A stretch of DNA of 63,369 bases. Source: Candidatus Poribacteria bacterium. GTDB lineage: Bacteria; Poribacteria; WGA-4E; WGA-3G. Shown in pieces: positions 26,334-36,300 of the stretch; the stretch's first letter is position 1; the number at the start of each line of letters is the position of its first letter. Where the stretch lies: NCBI GenBank assembly GCA_009839745.1, contig VXPE01000016.1:1-63369 (forward strand), written 5' to 3'. Made by a program: the position numbers and the translations under genes. The notes beneath the pieces were generated by a model, which was given only the letters and a program-made list of their open reading frames with translations, had not been told where the DNA came from and did no database searches.

Positions 26334-28247
26334 CTATCCGGGTAAGGCACCTTGGTAATTTACACCGGTAAACATCCCGATTAGCATCCAAACCCCTATA
26401 ATGCCAAATTCACCGATAATCAATCCCATAAACAGGGGTCGAAGCCTTCGATAGGATCCAATCCCACCCGATTTCAGTACCAGATACTTCAAAAACCAGC
26501 CGATACATATACAGGACCAGAGGAAATAGGAGGAGTAAACCGCACCCATCACATATCCAATTGGATGGAGTTGCCACCACATAAATTGACGCTGCATAAT
26601 CAACAGGAAACCGGTGATCCCAGCTCCCAAAAGCATGCTGTATGCCTCTCCCAATTTCGGGTCTTTCGGATACTGAATCAGGGAAACGATATGATTGAAG
26701 TATCTCGGGGCACCGGTAAAAGGACCCCTTTGCAGATTCAAGCCACCTTTCTCATAAATCAAGGACAACGATGCCACGTATGAAACACCGATAGCAACAG
26801 CAATCGCAAGTACCATCGCGCCGAGGACGCTCCTTCGATTTAATCCGACCGGATCCGCGGCTTTGAACCCGTGCAGAACACTCGGCATCAGAATACCGCC
26901 CCAGTCGCGCATCATTACCCGCTGGAACCCTAAGAGGGACAAACTGTTGGCGTTAATGATTCTCGAACCCGCAATAATTTCAAAATATTCGACGGGATAC
27001 ATCGGTGCCTGAATCAGGAGCATGCCACCGTTGACGACCATCCACGACAATGCCGTAGAAGCAATCAGGAACAGTGCCAGAATGCTACAAGCGACCCAAA
27101 ACGACATCCCCGCGTAGACGCAGAGACCCGCAAGCAACAGAAAACTGAGAATTGTCCCCAGCACAGCCCATCTATACGGCAATACTTCCTCTGAGTCGTC
27201 AATCGTTGTGGAGGTAGATGCCCCTAGAAACGTGCGTCTCAAGAGCTCTGTGATATGGGACCGACTGTTCAGCAGGAAGGCGAGGACCATGACCACATAA
27301 GCAGCCATTGTCTGCCCTCTGGCAGAAATCCAGGGGCTGATAGGGATCGCAAAGGCGTTGATGATGATGTACTGTAACTTGAAGAATAGGAAGAAAAACC
27401 AGCAGCTGAAAGACACATCCATCGCGAGAAAGTAGGTTATACCGATAACCGAGAAATAGAGGAAGAACCGAAATTGGGGCCACCACCCCATCACAATCCA
27501 CGGCCGCTCCGTGAATGGGGTGTACAAATCATACCGATTCGGAATGCGCGGGAGTGCGGGGACATACTCGTGCAGTCCATTGAGTAAATGGAAGAAAGCA
27601 GCGATTCCAAATCCGACCCACACCAGCCGGTTCCTGAACAAACTGTTCAGCCCTGCCTGCATTGAGGTTTGCTGGACCATCTCCACAGGCACAGTAACAA
27701 GCGGAAAGATGAACCTTTCACGCTCAACCCACTGTTTCCTTAACACCACCGATACGCAAATCGTCAGGGCGTAGAGCAGTAGAATAAAAACCGTCCAAAC
27801 AAGAAGGGGTTTTGCCCAGAGCAGCCAAGGGACAACCGATTCCCCCTCATAGAAATCGGTAACGGCATGCGCGTCCCACACAATTAGCCATTCAGGAAAG
27901 TGCGGATGTAGCGTTTCTGCCCACTCGTTCTCAGGTGTAGCGAAATAGACGGGTGCCGCCAGAAAGGGGAGTAAATACCCGATCATGCCTTTCGATGGGA
28001 TCGCTGAACTGATGACCATCATCACCCAGATGATCATCAATTCACTTGGATTTAGCACGCCTCGAGGAAATACTTTTTTTAGGATGGGATTGACGACAAA
28101 GGTGAGAAAAATCAGTGTGAACACTGTCCCCAAAGGAAAATGGTTTCCGGCAATATCTGTTCCTTGGAGATAGTAGTCATTATAGGGGGTAATTGCTGTC
28201 TGTATAATGACGAGTGCCAAACCGATCAGAATCGCTCTCACGCTCAT
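26334..28247 (-). CDS. Large polytopic membrane protein (DUF6785/DUF6784-type, transporter-like)
   Basis: 637 residues with about 14 hydrophobic segments. The N-terminus LIGLALVIIQTAITPYNDYYLQGT and the segment NPSELMIIWVMMVISSAIPSKG are the signature of the DUF6785 domain. The C-terminal half (VNGGMLLIQAPMYPVEYFE, GLNLQRGPFTGAPRYFNH) corresponds to DUF6784. The family resembles oligopeptide transporters and is frequent in planctomycete-like and poribacterial genomes. No experimental function that I know of. It stands alone between the enolase remnant and the repeat-rich secreted protein. Confidence 0.72.
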   Translation of the reverse strand: MSVRAILIGLALVIIQTAITPYNDYYLQGTDIAGNHFPLGTVFTLIFLTFVVNPILKKVFPRGVLNPSELMIIWVMMVISSAIPSKGMIGYLLPFLAAPVYFATPENEWAETLHPHFPEWLIVWDAHAVTDFYEGESVVPWLLWAKPLLVWTVFILLLYALTICVSVVLRKQWVERERFIFPLVTVPVEMVQQTSMQAGLNSLFRNRLVWVGFGIAAFFHLLNGLHEYVPALPRIPNRYDLYTPFTERPWIVMGWWPQFRFFLYFSVIGITYFLAMDVSFSCWFFFLFFKLQYIIINAFAIPISPWISARGQTMAAYVVMVLAFLLNSRSHITELLRRTFLGASTSTTIDDSEEVLPYRWAVLGTILSFLLLAGLCVYAGMSFWVACSILALFLIASTALSWMVVNGGMLLIQAPMYPVEYFEIIAGSRIINANSLSLLGFQRVMMRDWGGILMPSVLHGFKAADPVGLNRRSVLGAMVLAIAVAIGVSYVASLSLIYEKGGLNLQRGPFTGAPRYFNHIVSLIQYPKDPKLGEAYSMLLGAGITGFLLIMQRQFMWWQLHPIGYVMGAVYSSYFLWSCICIGWFLKYLVLKSGGIGSYRRLRPLFMGLIIGEFGIIGVWMLIGMFTGVNYQGALPG

Positions 28248-28256
28248 TTTTTAATT

Positions 28257-28284
28257 ATTCCTTGCGGTTCGATCACGTGAAATT
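28257..28284. repeat. Dispersed 25-bp repeat, copy 1
   Basis: ATTCCTTGCGGTTCGATCAC and the following bases match the repeat at 36776-36812 and, inverted, at 39208-39240 (shared core CCTTGCGGTTCGGTCAGGTG). This copy is intergenic. Confidence 0.6.
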
Positions 28285-28381
28285 GAGGTTTTGAAGTGCC
28301 TGTGCGTAGATCTGAAGAAATACCCTATCAAAAACCCTGCGTATTGTTGCAGGCTATGCTCTTTGGCACTCTTGTAATGGA

Positions 28382-30913
28382 TTAAGGCTCGTCACTGAAC
28401 ACTGGCTCTTTTGCCGGGCGAACGACCCACGCTGCGAAGGCCACCTCAAACGACGCTGACGTGTCTCCGAGATACAGGTGCTGGATACTTTCGATCGGAA
28501 CTCTTGTTGCTCCGTAGATCGATGAACGTCCCAACAATTCATCATCTTTGATCTCAAGTGGTTCAAACATTAGAATTGAACCATCGGTTAATCTCATAGC
28601 GACTTCAGAATAAGTGTCACCTGGTTTAATAACGCTATCTTTTAACTGCCGACTTCTTTGCTGATCGCTGATTGCTGATCGCTGATTGTTATTAATAGTG
28701 TCCCGCAGGTTTCCTATAGAGATTTGTGTTACATCCACCACCCGTGCGACACGGTCTATAGGAACGGAAAACTGGCGTAGTTTGGAATCAAACCGAATCG
28801 TTTCCCCATTGAAACCCAGCAATTTTCCCCGTTTCATATCCCCGTTTTCTGCCACTAAGATATGACTCGGCGGTGTGTCACGGTTGAAACGTGGAACGGT
28901 TAACGCACGCTCCAATTTCTCGTCTAACTTGTGGTTTTTAGATGGACCGTCATGAAAAAACTCTTCAAGGACCGCTTCGCCTAAATTCTGGTCGGGACGC
29001 ACGTGTATTTTCTTGCCATCTATCATGAGTATGATTTCGCCTTCTCCCACATTTATCTCGCCACCCTCTGCCAGAAATCCGTCCAAGTTACCATCTCCTT
29101 TGACTTCAATTCTATGGATGACACGGTTGTTGAACCGGTTTTCCCCTCTCTCTAAAACAGTAGATGGACGTTTATTGTTTGTTGAATGTACCCAATCAAT
29201 ATAGCGCGCGTGCGTTCTGCCAGAGAATTCAAGTGCTTTTACGTCCGCTGAATCCATAAGGTGCGCGCTAATAAAAGGAGACTGGAAACCGACAGTCTTT
29301 TCATCGTATGTCAAGATTTGACACGGAATGATCTCTCCACTCTTCAGATGCAATATATGGCGGAACTGTGAGGTGTCAAAAGGATACACCTTCGAGGCAC
29401 GTCTATTGTTGCGTTCTATGTGTGCCCTCCGACTGTTCGCCAACCGGACTGCCTTTGACGCACCGACGGGTTTCCAGCGAATCAACGATCCATCTTCTAT
29501 ATCGAAGAAAACGCGGCCCCGGAGATTCCCTAATGGATGAAACAATCTATCCTCGTCTTCAATCTGATCGTTATTCTTGGGATCCCTTGATTCCAGACGC
29601 AGCATTGTCCCGCAAGTCCAAAACGCGACTTGCGTCGCCCCCGCGAACATACATTCTATCGGTTCATTCGCGAACGCTGTCTGTAACAACACACTGTCTG
29701 GGTTCACTTGCGCAATCTTGCCCCGCAAAACCGCGCCATCGGGATATGTCAATGCAACGGGATGTTCCCTTTCGACTAAGGCAGCACCGGGTTGAACGAC
29801 ACGATCAATTTGCTGGATATCGATGTCATGCCGATTTCCGTCGTCATCGAGGACATAACTGCTTTCTTTCTCAACAAACAACTTCCCATAAACGACATGC
29901 CCATTCATTGTATGGACCCGTGGTTTGGAAGCCTCGATGTGCTGTTGTGTGGAACCAACAGGTTGCCGGTAGACCCTTAACCGCCGCACTGTCAGATTCT
30001 GACCTCGATTGTAGATATAGACACCGGATTCCGCAACTGTCGGTTTCCCGACCTCACCCAATTTCAGAAGCAAATTGCCAGCAAAATCGAATACCGTCAG
30101 CGCACGAGTGTCTCCGTTGTAAGCAAGACGCAAACGGAAGTTTCTCCGATCAGGTTGGATCGTCAATACCGGCTCGAACAGTGTGCCTTGAACGACAACG
30201 AGTTCGTTAACCCAAGTCTCCAATCGCAACGCCTCGTATAAATTCTTGCCGAGTGCGAAAACAAAACCGGGCGGGCGGGTTGCAGAGGCTAACTCCAAAT
30301 CAATCTCAAAATGTTGGGGCCAGTCGAGCGGGTGAAACATTTTTCCCTTGACTTTATCGGTCCGTGGATGCCCCTCGCGATCCGCATACCAATCCGGAAG
30401 CGTATTCCCACCAAAGAGCAATATTGGTTTGTTGGCATCCTCTTTGGGTAATTCCCAATTCGTCATTTGGGAACCATCAAAAACAAGATTGGGATGCACC
30501 CGGCGTTCAAGGGTATAGATCGCCTCACGATTTACTCGAAACTGACCGTGTCGCTTACTGGAAAATAGAAATGTGTCCGCATCCGAATCAACGATGTCGG
30601 CGATCCAGATATCTCCCGATACGGTCCCGACGCGAAAGGCCTCTGTTGTTGGAACGGGCTGTTTTGGAAAAGCAACCGATTCCAATACACCGATATCGAC
30701 AATCAGATCGTCCAAAAAGTAGGGCGATGACCAATGAATCGCGCCAGACGCGCTTTTCAGCAGGTTACCGGGAAGAGCATCACCATTTTTCCAACGCAAT
30801 GTTTGGGATCGGGACTCGGAGTTCTCTCCTACCTGAGCCTGTAGTATCGGAGACCATAATACCGTCAATATTGTGGTAACCACAACAATGAGTCTCTTTG
30901 GATTCCATTGCAT
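28382..30913 (-). CDS. Secreted beta-repeat protein with a DUF1080/LamG-like domain, 843 aa
   Basis: A signal peptide (LIVVVTTILTVLWSPILQAQ) is followed by repeated 40-45-residue beta-rich units of the type DG-x-x-x-x-G-x-[LI] (WKNGDALPGNLLKSASG, MNGHVVYGKLFVEKESS, YPDGAVLRGKIAQVNPDS, ENGDMKRGKLLGFNGETI, DGSILMFEPLEIKDDEL). Between the first and second units, residues about 160-330 look like a jelly-roll 3-keto-disaccharide-hydrolase/LamG-type domain (FEIDLELAS, LRLETWVNELVV, GVYIYNRGQNLTVRRL). This type of protein accompanies MoxR/DUF58 clusters in planctomycetes. Two palindromic repeats and a heptamer array are embedded in frame. Function unknown; likely periplasmic. Confidence 0.65.
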   Translation of the reverse strand: MQWNPKRLIVVVTTILTVLWSPILQAQVGENSESRSQTLRWKNGDALPGNLLKSASGAIHWSSPYFLDDLIVDIGVLESVAFPKQPVPTTEAFRVGTVSGDIWIADIVDSDADTFLFSSKRHGQFRVNREAIYTLERRVHPNLVFDGSQMTNWELPKEDANKPILLFGGNTLPDWYADREGHPRTDKVKGKMFHPLDWPQHFEIDLELASATRPPGFVFALGKNLYEALRLETWVNELVVVQGTLFEPVLTIQPDRRNFRLRLAYNGDTRALTVFDFAGNLLLKLGEVGKPTVAESGVYIYNRGQNLTVRRLRVYRQPVGSTQQHIEASKPRVHTMNGHVVYGKLFVEKESSYVLDDDGNRHDIDIQQIDRVVQPGAALVEREHPVALTYPDGAVLRGKIAQVNPDSVLLQTAFANEPIECMFAGATQVAFWTCGTMLRLESRDPKNNDQIEDEDRLFHPLGNLRGRVFFDIEDGSLIRWKPVGASKAVRLANSRRAHIERNNRRASKVYPFDTSQFRHILHLKSGEIIPCQILTYDEKTVGFQSPFISAHLMDSADVKALEFSGRTHARYIDWVHSTNNKRPSTVLERGENRFNNRVIHRIEVKGDGNLDGFLAEGGEINVGEGEIILMIDGKKIHVRPDQNLGEAVLEEFFHDGPSKNHKLDEKLERALTVPRFNRDTPPSHILVAENGDMKRGKLLGFNGETIRFDSKLRQFSVPIDRVARVVDVTQISIGNLRDTINNNQRSAISDQQRSRQLKDSVIKPGDTYSEVAMRLTDGSILMFEPLEIKDDELLGRSSIYGATRVPIESIQHLYLGDTSASFEVAFAAWVVRPAKEPVFSDEP
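28660..28687. repeat. Four tandem heptamers inside a coding sequence
   Basis: GCTGATC, GCTGATT, GCTGATC and GCTGATT are contiguous (28660-28687). They encode the low-complexity NQRSAISDQQRS stretch of the 843-aa protein and abut a palindromic element at 28689. Confidence 0.8.
28689..28729 (-). repeat. Intragenic palindromic element, copy 1
   Basis: On the minus strand: ACACAAATCTCTATAGGAAA, then CCTGCGGGACA and a TATTAATAA tail. Encodes TQISIGNLRDTINNN in frame. Its degenerate stem and CGGGACA tail match the copies at 29606, 38309, 39996 and 40136. Confidence 0.65.
29606..29636 (-). repeat. Intragenic palindromic element, copy 2
   Basis: Minus strand CGCAAGTC-GCGTTTTG-GACTTGCG followed by GGACA: a perfect 8-bp stem inside the 843-aa protein gene, encoding TQVAFWTCGTML. 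Confidence 0.65.
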
Positions 30914-31083
30914 CGTCCTTCTCCTTCTTTAGTTATCAGTACGTCTGCTGCGCAGGCTTTCAGTTAACAGTTTTCAGTTAAAGAGGTACTTGTGGCAGTC
31001 GCGGTTATCGTTATCATCAGAAAGGCTTAACTGATAACTGAAAGATTTTTCGTAGAAAAACCGTACCGATAACTGACAACTAT
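30914..31083. repeat. Intergenic GTTATCAGT/ACTGATAAC repeat element
   Basis: No gene. Direct and inverted copies of TTCAGTTA, GTTATCAGT and ACTGATAACTGAAAG form an imperfect palindrome over the whole gap. A related element fills 43388-43600. Probably a degenerate non-autonomous repeat. Confidence 0.5.
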
Positions 31084-32247
31084 TCACCTTTCATATATGG
31101 GTAAGAGACGATAATTCAACGCCAAGGCGAGGATAGCCATACCCGTGCCGTAGGCTCTGCCATGGGAACTCGAGAAACTGCCATCTTCTGCCTGCGTCCT
31201 CTGGAGCCAGTCGATCGTTTTTTGATTCCAAGCCTTCCACGCCTCAAAGTCGCTTTGAAACAGTGCCTGCGCCATATAGTAAAGATTATAGAACAGGTGT
31301 CCACCGCCGCGCTGGTCAATTCGCCGTTTGATGAACTCGGAAGCCGCTTTGTATTCAGGGGTGTCTTTTCTTTTCGCAATCGCATAAATCAGAACCCCAA
31401 TTGCCGTCCGGGTGAGTCCGCTACCATGACTGCTTGCCATCTGATACGTTACACTCCCATCTCGCATCGTGTGTGTCTGAAAAAAACTCACCGCCTTGTC
31501 AACGGCTTCGTTAGAAATCTCAATACCGGCGTTCCGAGCACCGAGTATGCCCATCAACACGGTTCCTGCCACAGTTGTGTCGGCATCTTGGGAATCTGGA
31601 GAGTAACGCCAAGCCCCCCACGGGTTTTTCCGTTGCGAGGTCAACGAGGAACGCACCGCCAGTTCTAACGCCTCACTAAGCGTGCGTCGCCGTTGAGAGG
31701 GAACGTCGCTCCCTTCCCAGAGCAATCGCTCACTGACCGCACCATACGCTTCGGAGAGTGCTAACAGGGCGAAACCGTGCTGGTACATGGATCCGTGTCC
31801 ACCCCAGCTGCCACCGATGTACCCGGTCCTCGCATCCTGATTGCTAATGATATTCTGCAAGGCTTTACGGATGTTCGTAGCATAAGGACCGAAGTCAGGA
31901 TCTTCACCGCTCGCCATCAATGCCATGACACAAATTCCAGTTATGCCGGGTCCGCTTCCCGCACCTGACCAACTCCCGTTCGCCATCTGTGAGTTCGCGA
32001 GATAGCGTAAACCGCGATCATTGATGATACGAACCGCCGCGGGAACACCTGTTCCATAACGGAGGGCAACCTCCTGCGCATTCGCCGACGCAGTTGAAAA
32101 TGTGACCAGCATCACAAGAAAAAAATAAAAAAGTTTGCAAGTGTATCGAAAGTGAGTAGGAGGGAATCGCGATTCCCGACGAAAGTTGTTAGCAACTTTA
32201 CGGACTTTAGCACACTTTACAGATTTTGAAACTTTCATGATCGTCAT
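31084..32247 (-). CDS. Exported prenyltransferase/squalene-cyclase-like toroid repeat protein
   Basis: A long charged N-region precedes a signal peptide (LFYFFLVMLVTFSTASANAQ). The true start may therefore be the internal Met at codon 4 or later. The mature protein has five or six repeats of the alpha/alpha-toroid type (GLRYLANSQMANGSWSG, AVSFFQTHTMRDGSVTY, TIDWLQRTQAEDGSFSSS). The position of the squalene-cyclase DxDDT motif reads DADTT, lacking one acidic residue, so terpene cyclisation is unlikely. Such proteins are usual members of planctomycete MoxR/DUF58/BatA clusters. Its start overlaps the stop of the upstream 63-aa gene by four bases. Confidence 0.8.
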   Translation of the reverse strand: MTIMKVSKSVKCAKVRKVANNFRRESRFPPTHFRYTCKLFYFFLVMLVTFSTASANAQEVALRYGTGVPAAVRIINDRGLRYLANSQMANGSWSGAGSGPGITGICVMALMASGEDPDFGPYATNIRKALQNIISNQDARTGYIGGSWGGHGSMYQHGFALLALSEAYGAVSERLLWEGSDVPSQRRRTLSEALELAVRSSLTSQRKNPWGAWRYSPDSQDADTTVAGTVLMGILGARNAGIEISNEAVDKAVSFFQTHTMRDGSVTYQMASSHGSGLTRTAIGVLIYAIAKRKDTPEYKAASEFIKRRIDQRGGGHLFYNLYYMAQALFQSDFEAWKAWNQKTIDWLQRTQAEDGSFSSSHGRAYGTGMAILALALNYRLLPIYER

Positions 32248-32435
32248 CTTCTCCTCGCAATCGGACCAAATACACGTTCAAATTCACCTTGCTGCCACGG
32301 TGTCAGGACTTCAAAGTCTACCGTCTGTGGGAAGAGCTGGAAAAACATCACGGTCGGGGAACTTTTCTCACGCAGCGGGGTAGGTATCAACGCTGACGCT
32401 GCCGTTTCTGTCGTTTCCCGTTGCATGTCATCCAT
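32244..32435 (-). CDS. Small hypothetical protein, 63 aa
   Basis: A strong GAGGAGG precedes the ATG at 32433-32435, and the stop overlaps the start of the toroid-repeat gene (ATGA), indicating translational coupling. The sequence is soluble and without a signal peptide: polar Thr/Glu-rich N-terminus, then VMFFQLFPQTVDFEVLTPWQ and a basic end (GPIARRR). No family recognised. The RBS and coupling make it more credible than its length suggests. It may be a cytoplasmic accessory of the cluster. Confidence 0.55.
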   Translation of the reverse strand: MDDMQRETTETAASALIPTPLREKSSPTVMFFQLFPQTVDFEVLTPWQQGEFERVFGPIARRR

Positions 32436-32450
32436 CTGTTCAATCCTCCT

Positions 32451-33398
32451 CTAATTTTCCTGGATTGTAGCCAAGCCTGTCTGCCATTCTTCACCTTTCT
32501 TACCTGCATAGATCATTGCGTAGGTGTCTCCAACTTCAAATATCTGACCCGTCAACACGCCATCGCAATCGAAAGCATTGGGATCGTCCGACGGTGTGAA
32601 TACCGGGTTATAAGGGTTCGGATCGAAGGTCCGGAAATCGCGGGTCCGCACATGTCCGATCCGCCAGACTTCACCATCGTATCCACCATAGAGAATATGG
32701 AAGTACTGCGAATCCTTGAACAATTCGGTCTCACGAACGGCTCGACTGTCCCACGCCTGTCCACTCCCTGTAAAAACGGGATTGTTAGAATTTTTTCTGA
32801 CCGACGCTGGATCGTTCGTCGGTGCGGTCGCATGACACATCGTCAATCCCTCCCCGAAGGACCGTGTCGCCTTCCCCGTATAAACGATGTGGATCGTGTT
32901 GTCCTCTATCGCAACCGAAGGGTGGGTTGAGCCGTGCCCCTCATGATCGGTATCCGCAGGAATGACTGGCATATTTCGGACGCGTCGCCACTCGCCAAGG
33001 TCGCCATCGCTCACAAGGAGCCCCGTCTGTTCCGGTGTCGTTTGTCCTTTGCCTCGATAATACATGTAGAACTTGTCGTCAGCAGGATTTAGGAATGGGA
33101 ATGGGTACTCAACGGCTGCATCATCGAACCCCTCTGCTGAAGGCTCCAGAATAGGATTCCGCGCATCCTGTGTGATGTTGGTGAGATCATTCACCGGAGC
33201 CGTCGCGTGCATTATCAACCATCGGACCCCAAGGTCGCGCTTACACCAGATGTAATGGACGGTTTCATCGATGATAATAGCGTGGGTCGCCGCTGCCCAA
33301 AGCGGGGGCGGCAGAGAAATGATCGGATTGCCCGTCTCAATTCGCTTGAAACTGGCGAATACTTCAAATGGAATAGGATCTTTTCTTGGATTGGTCAT
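32451..33398 (-). CDS. Five-bladed-propeller glycosidase-like protein (GH43/GH130-like)
   Basis: 315 residues without a signal peptide. It has repeated propeller strands seen in GH43/GH32/GH130-type proteins (IIIDETVHYIWCKRD, DKFYMYYRGKG, NTIHIVYTGKA, QYFHILYGGYDGEVWRIGHVRTRD, DTYAMIYAGKKGEEWQTGLA). Blade-ending phrases such as TGLLVSDGDLGEWRRV are typical. I cannot identify a complete catalytic triad by eye, so enzymatic activity is uncertain. Its start overlaps the stop of the large coiled-coil protein (33395-33398), so it belongs to the MoxR-cluster transcript although its role there is unclear. Confidence 0.65.
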   Translation of the reverse strand: MTNPRKDPIPFEVFASFKRIETGNPIISLPPPLWAAATHAIIIDETVHYIWCKRDLGVRWLIMHATAPVNDLTNITQDARNPILEPSAEGFDDAAVEYPFPFLNPADDKFYMYYRGKGQTTPEQTGLLVSDGDLGEWRRVRNMPVIPADTDHEGHGSTHPSVAIEDNTIHIVYTGKATRSFGEGLTMCHATAPTNDPASVRKNSNNPVFTGSGQAWDSRAVRETELFKDSQYFHILYGGYDGEVWRIGHVRTRDFRTFDPNPYNPVFTPSDDPNAFDCDGVLTGQIFEVGDTYAMIYAGKKGEEWQTGLATIQEN

Positions 33399-36300
33399 TG
33401 TTGGGTTCTCCCTTCTAAAGCATCGAAATAAGCGTCCAAACCTTGACGGAATTCTTCCGGTAACACGCGCCCCGTTTTCCCAGTTGCCTGTCTCGGTGAA
33501 CGATTTTCAATAGAGGCTTTGCCACTGTCATCACCGACACCGAGGAGCATCAAAGCTGACGCGGTGGCTGCGGGTGCGTTTCTTATCATGGGGGCATTTG
33601 GCATACGCCCGGTTTCGAGTAGGATTTCAATTGTCTCTGTTATTGCGGCAATCGCTCTGGGACCGGTGTCCGGTTCCGCGAGGATGTCTTCGACCTCTTC
33701 CATAACTTCCGCAGCACGCCCTACTTTCGCGAGCTGCCCCTGGATGAAGCGTTCTTGGGCATTAGGCAGGAGACTAATCTGTGCCTCTACCTCGCGGGTA
33801 TCCTCGGTGAGTGTGATTTGTGTGTCGTACAATGCGATGCTGCGATCGCGGTATTCATCAGCAGTCAGTGCCGCCTTCGCCTGCTCAAGTTCCCGTGTCT
33901 CTTCCCGCAATTGGATCTCGCGATTGATGATACGCATCACTTCCACGACGATTTCTGGGGGTAGGTTCGGCAGCTCAACCAGTCCCATCTCCTCCGGTGG
34001 AGGATTCCCATCAGGTAGCGGATCTACCAGCTGCTCTGCCCACCGATCCAACGTATCTGCCCAGAATTCCGCCTCAATCGTTGCGTCCCCGATAAAATTG
34101 TCTTGAATCGCTTCCGCTATGTCCAGCATCTGTTCAGATACAATCGCGTCCTGCATCTCCGACAGCACACGCGAGAAACCACTGGACGGTCGCCTGTCAG
34201 CATAAGCAGCCATGTCCTGTAGGAGCGTAGATGCTACCTTAGACTCAGAGACCTCTTTTCCCGCCAAACGCTCCCGGTCGGATGCAGCTTCCACCGCATC
34301 ACTCACATCTTGCCCGAAACCGTCCAGATTGTTCAGGTCCACTGCGGTGTCGATCTGCCGTCGCGATGCCGCTTTTAAACGTTTCACGAATGTGCTATTT
34401 TCAAAACCCGTGAGCAATTTGTTCATTTTTTCTGCCAACGCAGCAAAGGCATCCAGCAATTCCTGCTGTTCCTTGACGGCTTCCAAGACGAGTTCCGCCG
34501 TCTGAGGTGCAGCGGATTCTTCCTCTTCATCATTTTTTCTCCCACTCCCTTTAAGGGTTGTCACAGGAATTCCCAGACCTCCAACGACCTGTGGTGCCTG
34601 TTCCGATGCGTCTTCACTTTCATTAAAACCGGATTCAACATCAACGACACGCGGTGTTGGGTTGGCAGGTACATACCCCGGTTTACCATCTGGCTGCTTG
34701 CTTCTGTTCACGACAACGTCTGTGCCGGGAATATTCGGATCTTCAGGAATCTCGTCTAACCCTTCAGGAGGTGTCTTGCGCTCGGGTCCGTATTTCTCCA
34801 CGTTCTCCAAATTATTAGGTTCACCCTTGGAACGGAATGGAGGTTTCTCCGATGCCGGAGACAAGCTTTCTTGCTGATTGCTGGCAGGCGAAGTAACCTC
34901 GCTCCTACTCTGACCTGGTGCCTCAGCAGCACGTGCAAGTAGATCAGCGACAGAGGGCATTCTCTGCCCAGCGATCTCTTCTAACTTTTTGAGGATTTCT
35001 GCCCAGGAGTCCAGCTGATTCGGATCGAATTCCTCGTTTTTTGTGGCTTCTTGCACCAACTCGGTTCCAAGTTGGATGAGACTCTCAAGCCTCGCGGCAT
35101 TGGCACGCTCTGCAGCGGCTTGATTTTGAAGTTTCCTGCGCTGTGCTGGATCGTCAAGTGCTTCGGGCGGTAGGTCACGCAGTTCACGATTGGTTTCGTG
35201 CAACTGCAATTCTTTGTCGTGGACCTCCTGTGCTGCACCCATCCAGAGTTCCATCTGCCCCACCAACCACTTGAAATGTTCCGCTGGGGTCAACACATGT
35301 ATGACGAGGTCCGGTGAACGGACGCGCTCGCGACCGGGAAGATAATCCTCTGCAAAGGCGCGTAGACGTAAGCTCTGTGGACGCACATTTTCCCGCAAGG
35401 CAGAAAATGTAGCCGCAACAGTCATAACATCTGTGGTTGGTGTGCCGGATGCTACCGTTTTCTCACCACTCGTGGGCTCGGGGTTGTGAATAGGATTGCC
35501 AATGCCTTCCCATTCCAACCCTACCCGCTTGACACCGAAGTCGTCCCCTGCCTGAACCTCAAAGGTGAGGACTTCACTCGAAAGCACAACACGATTGTTA
35601 TTGAGTTTGTTGAAACTAACCCTCGGAGATTCATCTTCTCGCGCTTCTAACTGTATCACTTGCGGTTCACGTGCAGCGAGACCAAAGCGATCCCGCCACG
35701 CCAACTGGAGTTCAATCTGTTTCTCTATAGTCTTTATAGGCTCGGTTGTCACACGCGCACCATCCACACGTTGTGGACGCCCGTTTAAAGTCGCTTCGGC
35801 GAGTGCCCGTGTTGCTGTGGCTTCTAAGACTGCGGTACTTCCCTTCAATAAACTGAGGGTCCCACCGCGGACATCCTCCACGAGTGGCTCGCTGCGTTGC
35901 AAATAGACTGGCAGTTCTACCTTAGCAATAAGCTGCGTCAGTGCAGGACGCAATTTGGGTTCGATGGGGATGGTGCGCCGGGCATCGCCGACTCGAAGTT
36001 TGAGATGCCCATCCCTCGTTTGAGGTGGTAGTTGAAATCGGTAAGTTGCCTCGTCTCGCGTCGCAACCACAGAGGTTTGGTTGGCGTAACGGGCTTCTCC
36101 TGACTCGGGTTTCCACGGAGAACCTTCTTTTAAGCGTGCTTCCATATCAAAAGGTTCGGCGTAAGGGACAACACGCACTCCTGATTCACCCTCCAATTGG
36201 GCAAAGGTATAACGCTCTACGTTGCGCCACGGGGTTAGCCATCGGGCGAAGGTATTCCAACTTGTTGCGGGTATTGCTACGGCTCCGATCACCACCAGCA

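Noticed and set aside
31084-32247. Active squalene-hopene cyclase
   Set aside because: The catalytic DxDDT is DADTT here, the protein is too short and it is exported; only the toroid fold is supported.
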